Positions 1-6,793 are shown, numbered from the stretch's first letter. The stretch: DNA of 9,098 nucleotides from Planctomycetia bacterium (GCA_005778045.1 SXKQ01000186.1:1-9098), one strand, 5' to 3'. A program made the numbers and translations. Notes: generated from the sequence alone by a model not told the origin.

Positions 1-621
1 GAGACCGCGGAGATGCCGGGCCTGTACGCGGTGGGCGACTTCGACCTCGCCGGCTTCATCGTCGGCATCGTCGATCCCAAGCAGCTGCTCGATGGCAGCC
101 GCGTGCGCCCCGGGCAGGTCGTGCTCGGCCTCGCTTCGGCGGGCCTGCACACCAACGGCTACTCGCTCGCGCGCAAGATCCTGTTCGACCACAAGGGGCA
201 CGCCGTCGATGCCCGTCCCGCCGAGCTCGGAGGCCAGTCGGTGGGGGAAGCGCTGCTCGCCGAGCACCGCTCGTACCTGAAGCTGCTGTGGCCGCTGCTC
301 GAGCAAGGCAAGATCGCGGCCATGGCCCACATCACAGGTGGCGGGCTCGTCGACAACCTGCCGCGCGTGCTCGGCTCGAGCGACGCGGTCCTCGACCGCA
401 CCTCGTGGCCCGTCCCGGCGCTGTTCCGCTATCTGTGCGAGGCGGGCAACGTCGACGCGGAGGAGCGCTACCAGGTGCTCAACATGGGCATCGGCATGGC
501 GCTGATCGTCGACGCCGCCGACGTGGCCGCCGTGGGTAACCACTTCCGCGCGGTCGGCGAGCCGTTTTTCACGCTCGGCCGCATCGAGGCCGGCAGCGGC
601 ATCGTGCGCTGGTCTCGCTGA
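1..621 (+). CDS. purM: Phosphoribosylformylglycinamidine cyclo-ligase (AIR synthase), C-terminal part
   Basis: PurM carries out the ATP-dependent ring closure of FGAM to aminoimidazole ribonucleotide in cytosolic de novo purine synthesis. The reading frame is open from base 1, so the gene enters from the left and the ATG at 13 is internal. 206 residues remain of a family usually near 345, so about the first 140 are missing. Seen directly: ETAEMPG at the very start, the DLAGFIVGIV strand, GLHTNGYSLARK (about 142-177), HITGGGLVDNLPRVL (about 330-374) and NMGIGMALIV (about 482-511), all in the order expected for the second half of PurM. The stop is TGA at 619-621. Nothing suggests decay. The fold is shared with PurL, ThiL and SelD, but these motifs are PurM-specific, so the identification is firm. 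The next gene lies 164 bp downstream and is functionally unrelated. Confidence 0.96.
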   Translation, partial: ETAEMPGLYAVGDFDLAGFIVGIVDPKQLLDGSRVRPGQVVLGLASAGLHTNGYSLARKILFDHKGHAVDARPAELGGQSVGEALLAEHRSYLKLLWPLLEQGKIAAMAHITGGGLVDNLPRVLGSSDAVLDRTSWPVPALFRYLCEAGNVDAEERYQVLNMGIGMALIVDAADVAAVGNHFRAVGEPFFTLGRIEAGSGIVRWSR

Positions 622-785
622 ACGCCCGCTTAGCAAACCCAATCCTTGCAGGATCCGCCGTTCTCCCGCTGGAAGGCCCCGGGGACGAGGATCTGGCCGC
701 TGGAACATCGGCCTTCTCGAAGCCAAGCTACGTCGGTCCCCGGTCCGGCTGCAACCTCGCCCCCCGTGCGGGCTACCTTCCGAAC
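622..785 (+). other. Intergenic gap with several inverted repeats (purM 3' end / hydrolase-like gene leader)
   Basis: No gene is seen here. Inverted repeats visible by eye are: ATCCT/AGGAT (642-646 with 650-654, 3-nt loop), 21 nt after the purM stop; CCGGGGAC/GTCCCCGG (679-686 with 736-743), which encloses CGAG/CTCG (686-689 with 716-719) and GGCC/GGCC (695-698 with 710-713); and GCCC/GGGC (759-762 with 770-773), 12 nt before the next ATG. None is followed by a T-tract, so none is a clear intrinsic terminator. The region may hold purM 3'-end structure and the promoter/leader of the next gene, but GC-rich DNA gives such repeats by chance. Confidence 0.3.
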
Positions 786-2063
786 ATGACCCACTCGCTC
801 CTCCGCAGCGGCGCCCTGCTCCTCTCGCTCATCGTCCTAGCTCCCGCCTCTGCGTTGCGAGCCCAGACGGGCGAGCTGCCGGAAAAGGAGCAGCAAGCTC
901 TGGGCAAGATCCTCGGCAAGTTCATCGGTGCCAAGGCCGGCGACAAGGACAAGGAGAAGGCGCGCGTCGACTTCGGCAAGAAGCTCGAGGACCTCGGCAA
1001 GAAGAAGGGCCTGAAGGAGACCAGCGAGGCCCACGTCGCCGCGCTCGGACTCACCGCAGACCTCGGTCGAGCGCTCTACTTCGCCAGCGAGTACAAGCTC
1101 AACCTGCGTGGCGGCAAGCCGATCAGCGAGGAACTCGCGCAGGTCCCCAAGACCAACTACGCGCTCTCGCTCCCGTCGACCTATCGCCCAGGCGGTGCTC
1201 CGCTGCCCCTGATCCTCGCCATCCCCGAGTTCAAGGACGGCAAGCCGGTGACGCCCTCGGAGTTCCTCACGGCGCACCTGACCGAACAGGAGATTCGCGA
1301 GGGCGCGGCGATCGCAGTCGTGCCGATGCCCGCGATCAAGGACGACTGGAACCTGCTCAAGGAGGACAAGAGCGGCGGCATCGCCATGGTGATGTTCACT
1401 TGGGGCGACGTGATCGGGAAGGTCGGCATCGACGCCAACCGCATCTACCTCTACGGTCGCGGCACGGAGGCCGTGACAGCGGCCATGCACGTCGCTACGC
1501 GCTATCCGCACCGCTTCGCGGGCCTGATCGGCATGAGCGGCGACGCCGCGACCGACATCGCGCCGACGAACTTCGGCAACCTGCCGACGTTCTTCGCCGC
1601 CGCGGGCAGCAACGCGAGCACGTTCGAGGCCAAGGCCAAGGAGCTCGGCTTCGGCAACTGCACGCTCAAGGCGGACGGGACCGCCGTCGACGCCTGGGCG
1701 TGGATCGGCAAGACCGCGCGCGTACCCAACCCGCTCAAGGTCACCTTCCAGCCCGGCGATCCGTTCCCCGACCGCGCCTACTGGGTGCGCATCCCGGCCA
1801 CAGCGGGCCTCGCTTCGGCGGTGGTGGCGGAGGCCGATCGCGCCACCAACACGATCAAGGTCAAGGTGCCCGATGTGCGCCAGGTCACGCTGCTCTTCAA
1901 CGCCGAGCTGATCGACTTCGGCAAGCCGGTCAACATCGAGATCAACGGCAAGCTGCGTACGGAGAAGATCGTGCCTTCGGTCGACGACATGCTCGGGCTC
2001 CTGCCGCAGAGTGACAACGGCCGCGTGTACGTGACGCAGCGCACCTACGAGGTCACGCAGTAG
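786..2063 (+). CDS. Secreted alpha/beta-hydrolase-fold protein, probable pseudo-esterase
   Basis: 425 aa. Residues 1-26 form a signal peptide (Arg7, a hydrophobic core through LLLSLIVL, cleavage after ALRA before Q27), so the product is exported. Residues 30-82 are Lys/Glu-rich and probably helical. Residues 122-310 resemble the alpha/beta-hydrolase core of PHB-depolymerase/feruloyl-esterase-like proteins: YALSLPSTYRPG, then LPLILAIPEF, then DANRIYLYGRGTEA followed by ATRYPHRFAGLIGMSGD. The elbow that is normally GxSxG reads G224-R-G-T-E-A229, so the nucleophile position is Gly226. The stretch where the catalytic His is usual (WIGKTARVPNPLKVTF, 306-321) also has no His. Residues 315-425 form a beta-rich C-terminal domain. 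This suggests a binding or structural role, or an unrecognised chemistry. No good Shine-Dalgarno precedes the ATG at 786; the start was chosen for the signal peptide. The gene ends 41 bp before the next one and may share its transcript. Fold assignment is moderate; the substrate is unknown. Confidence 0.8.
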   Translation: MTHSLLRSGALLLSLIVLAPASALRAQTGELPEKEQQALGKILGKFIGAKAGDKDKEKARVDFGKKLEDLGKKKGLKETSEAHVAALGLTADLGRALYFASEYKLNLRGGKPISEELAQVPKTNYALSLPSTYRPGGAPLPLILAIPEFKDGKPVTPSEFLTAHLTEQEIREGAAIAVVPMPAIKDDWNLLKEDKSGGIAMVMFTWGDVIGKVGIDANRIYLYGRGTEAVTAAMHVATRYPHRFAGLIGMSGDAATDIAPTNFGNLPTFFAAAGSNASTFEAKAKELGFGNCTLKADGTAVDAWAWIGKTARVPNPLKVTFQPGDPFPDRAYWVRIPATAGLASAVVAEADRATNTIKVKVPDVRQVTLLFNAELIDFGKPVNIEINGKLRTEKIVPSVDDMLGLLPQSDNGRVYVTQRTYEVTQ

Positions 2064-2104
2064 TTCCTCGGCGCCCACGAAGCGGCGCGGGAAAGCCAAG
2101 GTCA

Positions 2105-3691
2105 GTGCAGCGTCCGAGCGCGAGCCCAATCCTGTTCGTTGCGGGCGCCGCGGGCGCCTGCACGATGGCCGTCGAGTTGGCGGCCGTGCGACTGCTCGCG
2201 CCGTGGTTCGGCACCAGCTCGCGCGTGTGGACCAACGTCATCGGAGTGATCCTGCTGGCGCTCTCCGTGGGCTACCTGCTCGGGGCGCGCCTCGCCTCGT
2301 CCCAGCGGCCGCGGCGCGCGCTCGGCTGGACGCTGCTCGCCGCGGCGCTGTGGACCGCGTGGCTGCCGTTCCTCGCCGGTCCGGTGTGCCGACTCTTCCT
2401 GCCCGACGGGCTCGGGCTCGACCGCGCCATCGAGCTGTGGACGTGGGGGAGCCTCGCCTCGACCTTGGTGCTGTTCCTGCCCGCGGCCCTGTGTCTCGGC
2501 TGCGTCGGCCCGCTCGCGCTCGAGGCCGTGCAGCGCGCGGACGGCTCGAGCGCGGGCTCCGCGGGCGGGCGCGTGCTCGGCTGGTCTACGCTCGGCAGCC
2601 TGATCGGCACCTTCGTCACGACGCACTTGCTGGTGCCGTGGCTCGGTCTCTCGTGGACCTTCCTCGGTGTCGCCGCGCTCCTGTTCCTGCTCGGAGCCGC
2701 ACTCGCCCTCAGCGAGCGCAGCCGCGCGGCGGCGGCTCTCGGGCTCATCGTCCTGGGAGCCGCAGGAGGAGTCTCGCGGCTGGAGCGCGGCGCTCCTCCC
2801 AACGGGGTCACCGTGCTCGAAGAGCGCGAGAGCGCTTACCAGAGCGTGCGCGCGATTGAGGACCGGCGCTGGGGCGAGCCCGTGCGCCTGCTGCAGGTCA
2901 ACGAGGGACTCGACTCGTTCCAGTCCGTGTGGAAGGCGCAGCCGGGCCTGCTCGGTCCTGGTTACTACTACGACCTGTTCGCCCTGCCCGCATGGTGGGG
3001 CGGTGCGCGCGGGCGCTGGAAGGTCGCGGTGCTCGGCCTCGGAGCCGGAACGACGTGCCGAGTGCTGCGCGGGGCGAGCCCCGAGGGTGTGGAGCTCGAG
3101 ATCGTCGGTGTCGAGCTCGATCCGGTCGTGGTCGAGCTCGGGGAGCGTCACTTCGGTCTCGATGCGAGCCGCGAGCGCGTGATTTCCGGCGTCGACGCGC
3201 GCGCGGCCCTGCGCACACTGGAGCACGACTTCGACCTGATCGTGCTCGATGCCTACGCGCGGCAAGTGGAGATCCCGTTCCACCTCTCGAGCGAAGAGGC
3301 ACTCGCGGAGATGCGTACGCACCTCGCGCCTGGTGGATGGATTGCGCTCAATGTCGGCGGCTTCGGCTTCGACGATCCAGTCGTGGCAGCGCTCTCCGGG
3401 ACGCTCGCGCGTGCCTTCGGCGGCGGTGTCGGTTACCGCGTCAGCGCCTCGCGCAACTTCGTGCTCTTCGCACGCCGTGGCGGCAACGTGCCGGTACCGG
3501 ACGACGCGTGGTTCTGGTTCGAAGGCCCGGTGGGGAAGGCGCTCCTGCCGTCGCTCTCCGTGCGCGGCGCCTGGTCGCGGCTCCAGCCCTGCAGCGACGC
3601 GCTCGCCCTGCGCGATGACCGCAACCCGATCGACGAGCTGCAGATGCAGTCTCTGGAGCAGGCCCGTGCGCGCCTCGCCGCTGATCGCTAG
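2105..3691 (+). CDS. Membrane-fused spermidine-synthase-like protein
   Basis: 528 aa. The N-terminal ~235 residues carry about seven hydrophobic segments (roughly 8-30, 41-64, 74-98, 112-140, 160-182, 185-203, 213-232), including VELAAVRLLAPWFG near the start, typical of the fused membrane/spermidine-synthase family. Residues ~240-500 are a Rossmann aminopropyltransferase/methyltransferase-like domain: ESAYQSVRAIED, LQVNEGLDSFQSV, GYYYDLF, the nucleotide-binding GLGAG at 311-315, the acidic E337 in VGVELDP, and D382-A-Y after DLIVL. Classical spermidine synthases have Asp at D+3 of this last motif (D-x-x-D); here it is Ala385, so the enzyme is unlikely to be an ordinary spermidine synthase. 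Ligand and product are unknown. The start is GTG 2105, with a weak AAGG at 2098-2101. The first in-frame ATG (2165, residue 21) would remove much of the first membrane segment, so GTG is preferred. The 3' end overlaps the next gene by 26 bp. Confidence 0.85.
   Translation: MQRPSASPILFVAGAAGACTMAVELAAVRLLAPWFGTSSRVWTNVIGVILLALSVGYLLGARLASSQRPRRALGWTLLAAALWTAWLPFLAGPVCRLFLPDGLGLDRAIELWTWGSLASTLVLFLPAALCLGCVGPLALEAVQRADGSSAGSAGGRVLGWSTLGSLIGTFVTTHLLVPWLGLSWTFLGVAALLFLLGAALALSERSRAAAALGLIVLGAAGGVSRLERGAPPNGVTVLEERESAYQSVRAIEDRRWGEPVRLLQVNEGLDSFQSVWKAQPGLLGPGYYYDLFALPAWWGGARGRWKVAVLGLGAGTTCRVLRGASPEGVELEIVGVELDPVVVELGERHFGLDASRERVISGVDARAALRTLEHDFDLIVLDAYARQVEIPFHLSSEEALAEMRTHLAPGGWIALNVGGFGFDDPVVAALSGTLARAFGGGVGYRVSASRNFVLFARRGGNVPVPDDAWFWFEGPVGKALLPSLSVRGAWSRLQPCSDALALRDDRNPIDELQMQSLEQARARLAADR
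3655..3658 (+). promoter_or_regulatory. Ribosome binding site for the TPR/anchor gene
   Basis: GGAG lies 7 nt before the GTG at 3666, inside the end of the spermidine-synthase-like gene. It decides the start of the following reading frame, which stays open far upstream without coding signal. It is the better of only two convincing Shine-Dalgarno sites in the window. Confidence 0.7.
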
Positions 3692-4226
3692 CGCGCTCGT
3701 GCTCGCGCTGTGCGCGCCCATCGCGCGCGCGCAGGCCGAGGGCGTCGCCGAGGCCTTCGCCGAGGGTCGCTTCGACCTCGCGCTGGAGGCCGCCCTTGGG
3801 CTCTCGGATCCCGTGCTCGCCGAGGAGTGGCGCTTTCAGGTCCTGCATGCCGCCGGGGACCTGCCCGGTGCGCTCGCGGCCGCGCGCGCCGGACTCGTCC
3901 TAGCGCCCCAGCATCCGCGCCTCACCCAGAACGCCGCCAACGTCGCGCTGACACTCGGCGAGGGCGCCCTCGCCCTGCAGTTCTGCGATGGATGGCAGCG
4001 CGCGCTCGAAGCGACCGCGGACGAAGCGCAGAGAGCCGCGGGTCTCGAGCGCCTCGCGCGCTATCGCGCGAACGCCACCGAGCTCCTCGCACTCGACGCA
4101 GCCGCACGCTCGGCGACCACCCGAGCACGCGTCACCGCGCTCGCGCTGCTCGCGATCGCAGTGCTCGCTCTGTGGCGTCTCGCACGCCCGGTCGCCGCGC
4201 CGAGCGCACGCTGTGAGACGAACTAG
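3666..4226 (+). CDS. Small exported TPR-like protein with C-terminal membrane anchor
   Basis: 186 aa from GTG 3666. This start is supported by the GGAG 7 nt upstream and because it gives a clean signal peptide: Arg2, a hydrophobic core (LIASALVLALCAPIA), and an ARA-Q cleavage site after residue 22. A later GTG at 3699 would cut that signal in half. Residues 27-115 are Ala/Leu-rich helical pairs with TPR-like spacing (AEAFAEGRFDLALEAAL; QVLHAAGDLPGALAAARAGLVLAP; NAANVALTLGEGALAL), about two to two-and-a-half repeats. Residues 116-150 look helical and charged. Residues 155-172 form one hydrophobic segment followed by Arg-containing residues, which suggests an outward-facing TPR domain tethered to the membrane. 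The gene overlaps the upstream gene by 26 bp, so translational coupling and a shared complex or membrane site are plausible. No specific function is recognised. A Bat-operon-type TPR protein was considered, but none of the usual neighbours is here. Confidence 0.75.
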   Translation: MRASPLIASALVLALCAPIARAQAEGVAEAFAEGRFDLALEAALGLSDPVLAEEWRFQVLHAAGDLPGALAAARAGLVLAPQHPRLTQNAANVALTLGEGALALQFCDGWQRALEATADEAQRAAGLERLARYRANATELLALDAAARSATTRARVTALALLAIAVLALWRLARPVAAPSARCETN

Positions 4227-4242
4227 CGATCCGCGATACGAA

Positions 4243-4284
4243 AGCACCCGGGCCGACGCACCTTGCGATGCGCCGACCCGGGCG
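4243..4284 (-). terminator. Hairpin terminator between convergent genes
   Basis: Arms 4247-4260 and 4269-4282 form a 14-bp stem with an 8-nt loop. As - strand RNA all 14 positions pair (12 Watson-Crick, 2 G-U), and the stem is followed by TGCTTTCG, a short T-rich stretch. As + strand RNA the two wobbles become C-A mismatches, so the structure is better suited to ending the HEAT-repeat gene, whose stop is 20 nt upstream. It also lies 20 nt after the stop of the convergent + strand gene and may serve both. The T-tract is short, so termination strength is uncertain. Confidence 0.65.
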
Positions 4285-4303
4285 TGAAGGCGAGCGACTC
4301 GAA

Positions 4304-6481
4304 CTAGAGGATGTCGAGGATGCCCGTACCGGCGGACGGCGACGTCAGGGTCGGCGTGTTCGCGCGGTAGTTGATGTTGACCGAGATCTTCGTGTTCCAG
4401 GGCAGCATTTCCTTGTCGGCGACGATGCCCAGCGCCGCGGCGGCGAAGCCACGGGCGTTGTCGGTCTTCTGCTTGTCCTGCATCAGCGTGATGAGCGAGT
4501 CGATCGAGCGAGCATCACCGATGAAGCCGAGCGCCGAGCTGATCGCGGCCTGCGAAGCGAGGCCCTGGGCCTCGCCGAGCATCTTGACCAGCGACTGCAC
4601 GGTCGTCTTGTCACCCATCAGGCCGAGGCCGATGGCCGCGGACTTGAGCAGGTCGGGCCGGTACTTCGCCTTGGCGAGAATGGCCTGAATCTGGTCGATC
4701 GCGGCGCGATCGTTGACCAGACCGAGCGCCACGGCCGTGTAGCCGCGAGCCTCGTCGTCGGAGATGTTGTCGAGCTTCTCGCGCAGCAGTTCCTTGGCGT
4801 CCTGATCCTGCATGATGCCCAACGAGACCGCGAAGGCACCAACTTCCATCGGCTGCTTCGCATCCTTGAAGGCGCTGCGCACCGCGAGCTTCATGTCGCT
4901 CGAGGTCGGCTGCTTGGCGTCGGCGAGCGCGCGCTCGAGGACGCCGATCGAGAGACCGGCCCACGAACGGTAGACGCTCTTGCCCTTGTCGAGTTGCTCG
5001 GCAAGGAAGAGGCGGATGTTCTCGTCCTTCTTCTTACCCTCGAGGCCGAAGGTGGGAGCCGTACCGGTACCCGGACGACCGCCGACCTGCGCGATCGCGA
5101 TGGCGGCAAAGTTGCGCGCCATCTGGTCGGCGAGCTCCTCCTTGACCTCCATCAGCTGGCGCCGGATCTCGACGTCGATCTTCTCGTCGTCGCAATCGCC
5201 GATCTGGCCGAGGGCGAGGATGCAGCTCTGCTTGATCTCGTTCTCCGCCTTGGAGAGCTTGTCCATATCCGTGAGGAAGCGCGCGGCGACCGCCTCGCGG
5301 ACCGGGTTCTTGCCATCCGCGCTCGCGGGCAGGCCCTGCATCAGGTTGCCGACCGCGCGCGGAGCGTGGGCGCGGACGAGGAAGGTGTTCTTCTCGTCTT
5401 GGTAGTACGACATCAGCCATGCGATCTGGTCGATGCGGTTCTTCAACTCGGCCGGGCGAGCGAAGCCGGACTTCGGGTCGACCGCCGTCGCGAGCGCCGC
5501 CTCGTCGATCTGCATGGGCACAAGGCCCATGGCGACGAGGCAGGCCACCGACACGTCGTAGTTGCCGACCTGCTTCGCCGGACCGTCCGCCATCTTGGCG
5601 AGCGCGTTGGCGATGGTCTTCTTGTTGCCTTCGTCGGCCGCGCGAGCGCCGATCAGGCCGAGGCCGTAGGCCGCGAACGCGCGGTTGCGGAAGTTCAGCT
5701 TGCCCGAGAGCTTCGGCAGCGAGGCGTCGATCTTGGCGATCGCCTCATTGGCCCTCGCAACATCATCGTTGAGCATGCCGATCAGGAGCTCGATGTTGGC
5801 CGAAGACTCCGAGCCGAGAATGCCGAGGCCGAGCGCCGCGGTCTCCGCGACTTCCTGCGTCGAGTCGCCGAGGAAGCGGATCAGCTCGACTGCCATTTCG
5901 GACTGACCACCCTCGGCCTTGGGGTCGTCGCCGATCTTGGCGAGGGCCACCATCGCACCAGAGAGGATGTTGTTGTTGCGCTCTTCCTTGAGGATGCGCT
6001 TGAGCGCGGGCACCACCTTGCCGCGGATCACTTCCTGCGACGGGCGCATGGTGTCCTTGGCCGTACCCTGCTCACCGGCGCCGACGAAGAAGTCGTCGGA
6101 GCCCGTGACGATGCCGCCGGCCTGCACGGCCGCGCGCAGGTTCAAGTACGGCTCCTTGTTGAAGCCCCACCAGAACTGCCACACCGAGAGGTCGGGGCCC
6201 GAGTCGCCGCCGCCGCCCTGCGTGCGCGGGCCGGTCGGAGCCGCAGGCGCGCCACCCGGAGCGCCGGGCGTGCCCGGTCCAGGCGTCGTCGGGCCCGCCG
6301 GTCCGGGAGTCGTGGGGCCGCCGGTACCAGGCGTAGCCGGGCCGCCGCCCGTGCCGCCGCCACCACCCGCGGGGACGGTGTCGCCCGGGCCGCGGTAGGT
6401 GCCGCCGTGACCGAAGGAGGTGCCGGTCAAGGAGACGGCGCTGCCCGTGATCAGGGCAGCTGCGATCAGGATGTTCTTCAT
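4304..6481 (-). CDS. Secreted HEAT-repeat protein with Gly/Pro/Thr-rich linker
   Basis: 725 aa. Residues 1-24 are a signal peptide (Lys2, hydrophobic ILIAAALITGSAVSL, likely cleavage near SFG before His25). Residues 35-95 are a flexible Gly/Pro/Thr linker. A Trp-rich motif, WQFWWGFNKEPYL, sits at 101-113. From about residue 140 to 690 there are some 13 helical HEAT-type repeats, each with a hydrophobic Ala-rich helix ending in a Gly turn, for example SGAMVALAKIGDD, VAETAALGLGILG, KQSCILALGQIGD, KSAAIGLGLMGD, RGFAAAALGIVAD. The C-terminus has LPWNTKISVNINYRA (693-707) and an 18-residue tail. HEAT solenoids usually bind other proteins, so a scaffolding role outside the cytoplasm is likely; no catalytic residues are evident. 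The start at 6481 has only a weak AGG 5 nt upstream but is fixed by the signal peptide. The gene appears monocistronic: sdhB ends 312 bp upstream and a hairpin lies downstream. I recall similar proteins from Planctomycetota but cannot verify this here. Confidence 0.88.
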   Translation of the reverse strand: MKNILIAAALITGSAVSLTGTSFGHGGTYRGPGDTVPAGGGGGTGGGPATPGTGGPTTPGPAGPTTPGPGTPGAPGGAPAAPTGPRTQGGGGDSGPDLSVWQFWWGFNKEPYLNLRAAVQAGGIVTGSDDFFVGAGEQGTAKDTMRPSQEVIRGKVVPALKRILKEERNNNILSGAMVALAKIGDDPKAEGGQSEMAVELIRFLGDSTQEVAETAALGLGILGSESSANIELLIGMLNDDVARANEAIAKIDASLPKLSGKLNFRNRAFAAYGLGLIGARAADEGNKKTIANALAKMADGPAKQVGNYDVSVACLVAMGLVPMQIDEAALATAVDPKSGFARPAELKNRIDQIAWLMSYYQDEKNTFLVRAHAPRAVGNLMQGLPASADGKNPVREAVAARFLTDMDKLSKAENEIKQSCILALGQIGDCDDEKIDVEIRRQLMEVKEELADQMARNFAAIAIAQVGGRPGTGTAPTFGLEGKKKDENIRLFLAEQLDKGKSVYRSWAGLSIGVLERALADAKQPTSSDMKLAVRSAFKDAKQPMEVGAFAVSLGIMQDQDAKELLREKLDNISDDEARGYTAVALGLVNDRAAIDQIQAILAKAKYRPDLLKSAAIGLGLMGDKTTVQSLVKMLGEAQGLASQAAISSALGFIGDARSIDSLITLMQDKQKTDNARGFAAAALGIVADKEMLPWNTKISVNINYRANTPTLTSPSAGTGILDIL
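6224..6361 (-). repeat. Low-complexity Gly/Pro/Thr-coding repeat
   Basis: Within the HEAT-repeat gene, residues 41-86 are built from imperfect short units such as GGPTTPG, PAGPTTPG, PGTPGAPG. The DNA shows matching degenerate repeats of about 20 bases rich in ccg and ggc. It reads as an extended flexible spacer between the signal peptide and the folded domain. Such tracts can change length by replication slippage. The Gly spacing is not a strict G-x-y triplet, so this is not a collagen-like helix. Confidence 0.65.
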
Positions 6482-6793
6482 GTGGACCTGTCGGACAGAG
6501 AGGTGAGGGAGTCCGTGGAAGGATGCCCAATGTGACGGGCACTGCGCGATAGGGCAAGGGGTGTGCCGGACTTACACCGGAGCCTACCGATTTCCCCGCC
6601 GGCCACGCGGGACGGCTTGGCAACAGCAGGAAGGGTGGTGGGGGGGAGGTACCACTCTCCGCCACGAGCGCGGCCCAGCGGGCTCGCGTTCCGGCGGCGT
6701 AACAGGATGTTGCGTTCCGAGGGGCGCCCTTGGCGAGCGCAGGTCACGCGGACTGGCTGGCGAAAGCCGCCCTCGGGCTGGTTGAGAGCACTT
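6482..6793 (-). other. Non-coding gap: sdhB 3' region and HEAT-gene leader
   Basis: 312 bp without a convincing gene; open frames crossing it are antisense shadows or lack coding character. Near the HEAT gene there are inverted repeats TGCCC/GGGCA (6524-6528 with 6537-6541, or alternatively with 6552-6556), GGTGT/ACACC (6560-6564 with 6574-6578), and the competing CCGG/CCGG (6566-6569 with 6577-6580), enclosed by GGGG/CCCC (6558-6561 with 6594-6597). Nearer sdhB there is CGAGC/GCTCG (6665-6669 with 6682-6686) and a G-rich stretch at 6629-6649. No T-tailed intrinsic terminator for sdhB is obvious. The HEAT-gene promoter must lie here if it is transcribed on its own; I see only a poor sigma70-like match (TTGCCC, 17 nt, CACATT on the - strand), which I do not annotate separately. 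Confidence 0.5.

Noticed and set aside
837..2129. Long - strand open frame opposite the secreted hydrolase-like gene
   Set aside because: Shadow composition with no motifs; the + strand frame has a signal peptide and hydrolase-fold features.
3249..3665. Upstream extension of the TPR gene frame into the spermidine-synthase-like gene
   Set aside because: The translation there is Arg/Ser-rich out-of-frame noise. The Shine-Dalgarno and signal peptide place the start at 3666.
2102..3721. Long - strand open frame opposite the spermidine-synthase-like gene
   Set aside because: Low-complexity Arg/Glu/Ala/His-rich translation with no recognisable domain; the + strand has clear membrane helices and a nucleotide-binding motif.
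6224..6361. Collagen-like or CRISPR-like repeat
   Set aside because: Units are degenerate and in frame within a coding linker, Gly is not at every third residue, and there are no spacers.
4268..6535. Very long + strand open frame (755 codons) opposite the HEAT-repeat gene
   Set aside because: Its product is an Arg/Asp/Leu/Val-rich composition typical of an antisense shadow of high-GC coding DNA, whereas the - strand encodes a signal peptide and regular HEAT repeats.
6555..6605. Possible cobalamin-type riboswitch (CCGGTGTAAGTCCGG on the - strand resembles part of that core)
   Set aside because: The B12-box-like element and the other conserved core segments are not seen, and the downstream gene has no link to cobalamin. 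Only the hairpins are kept.
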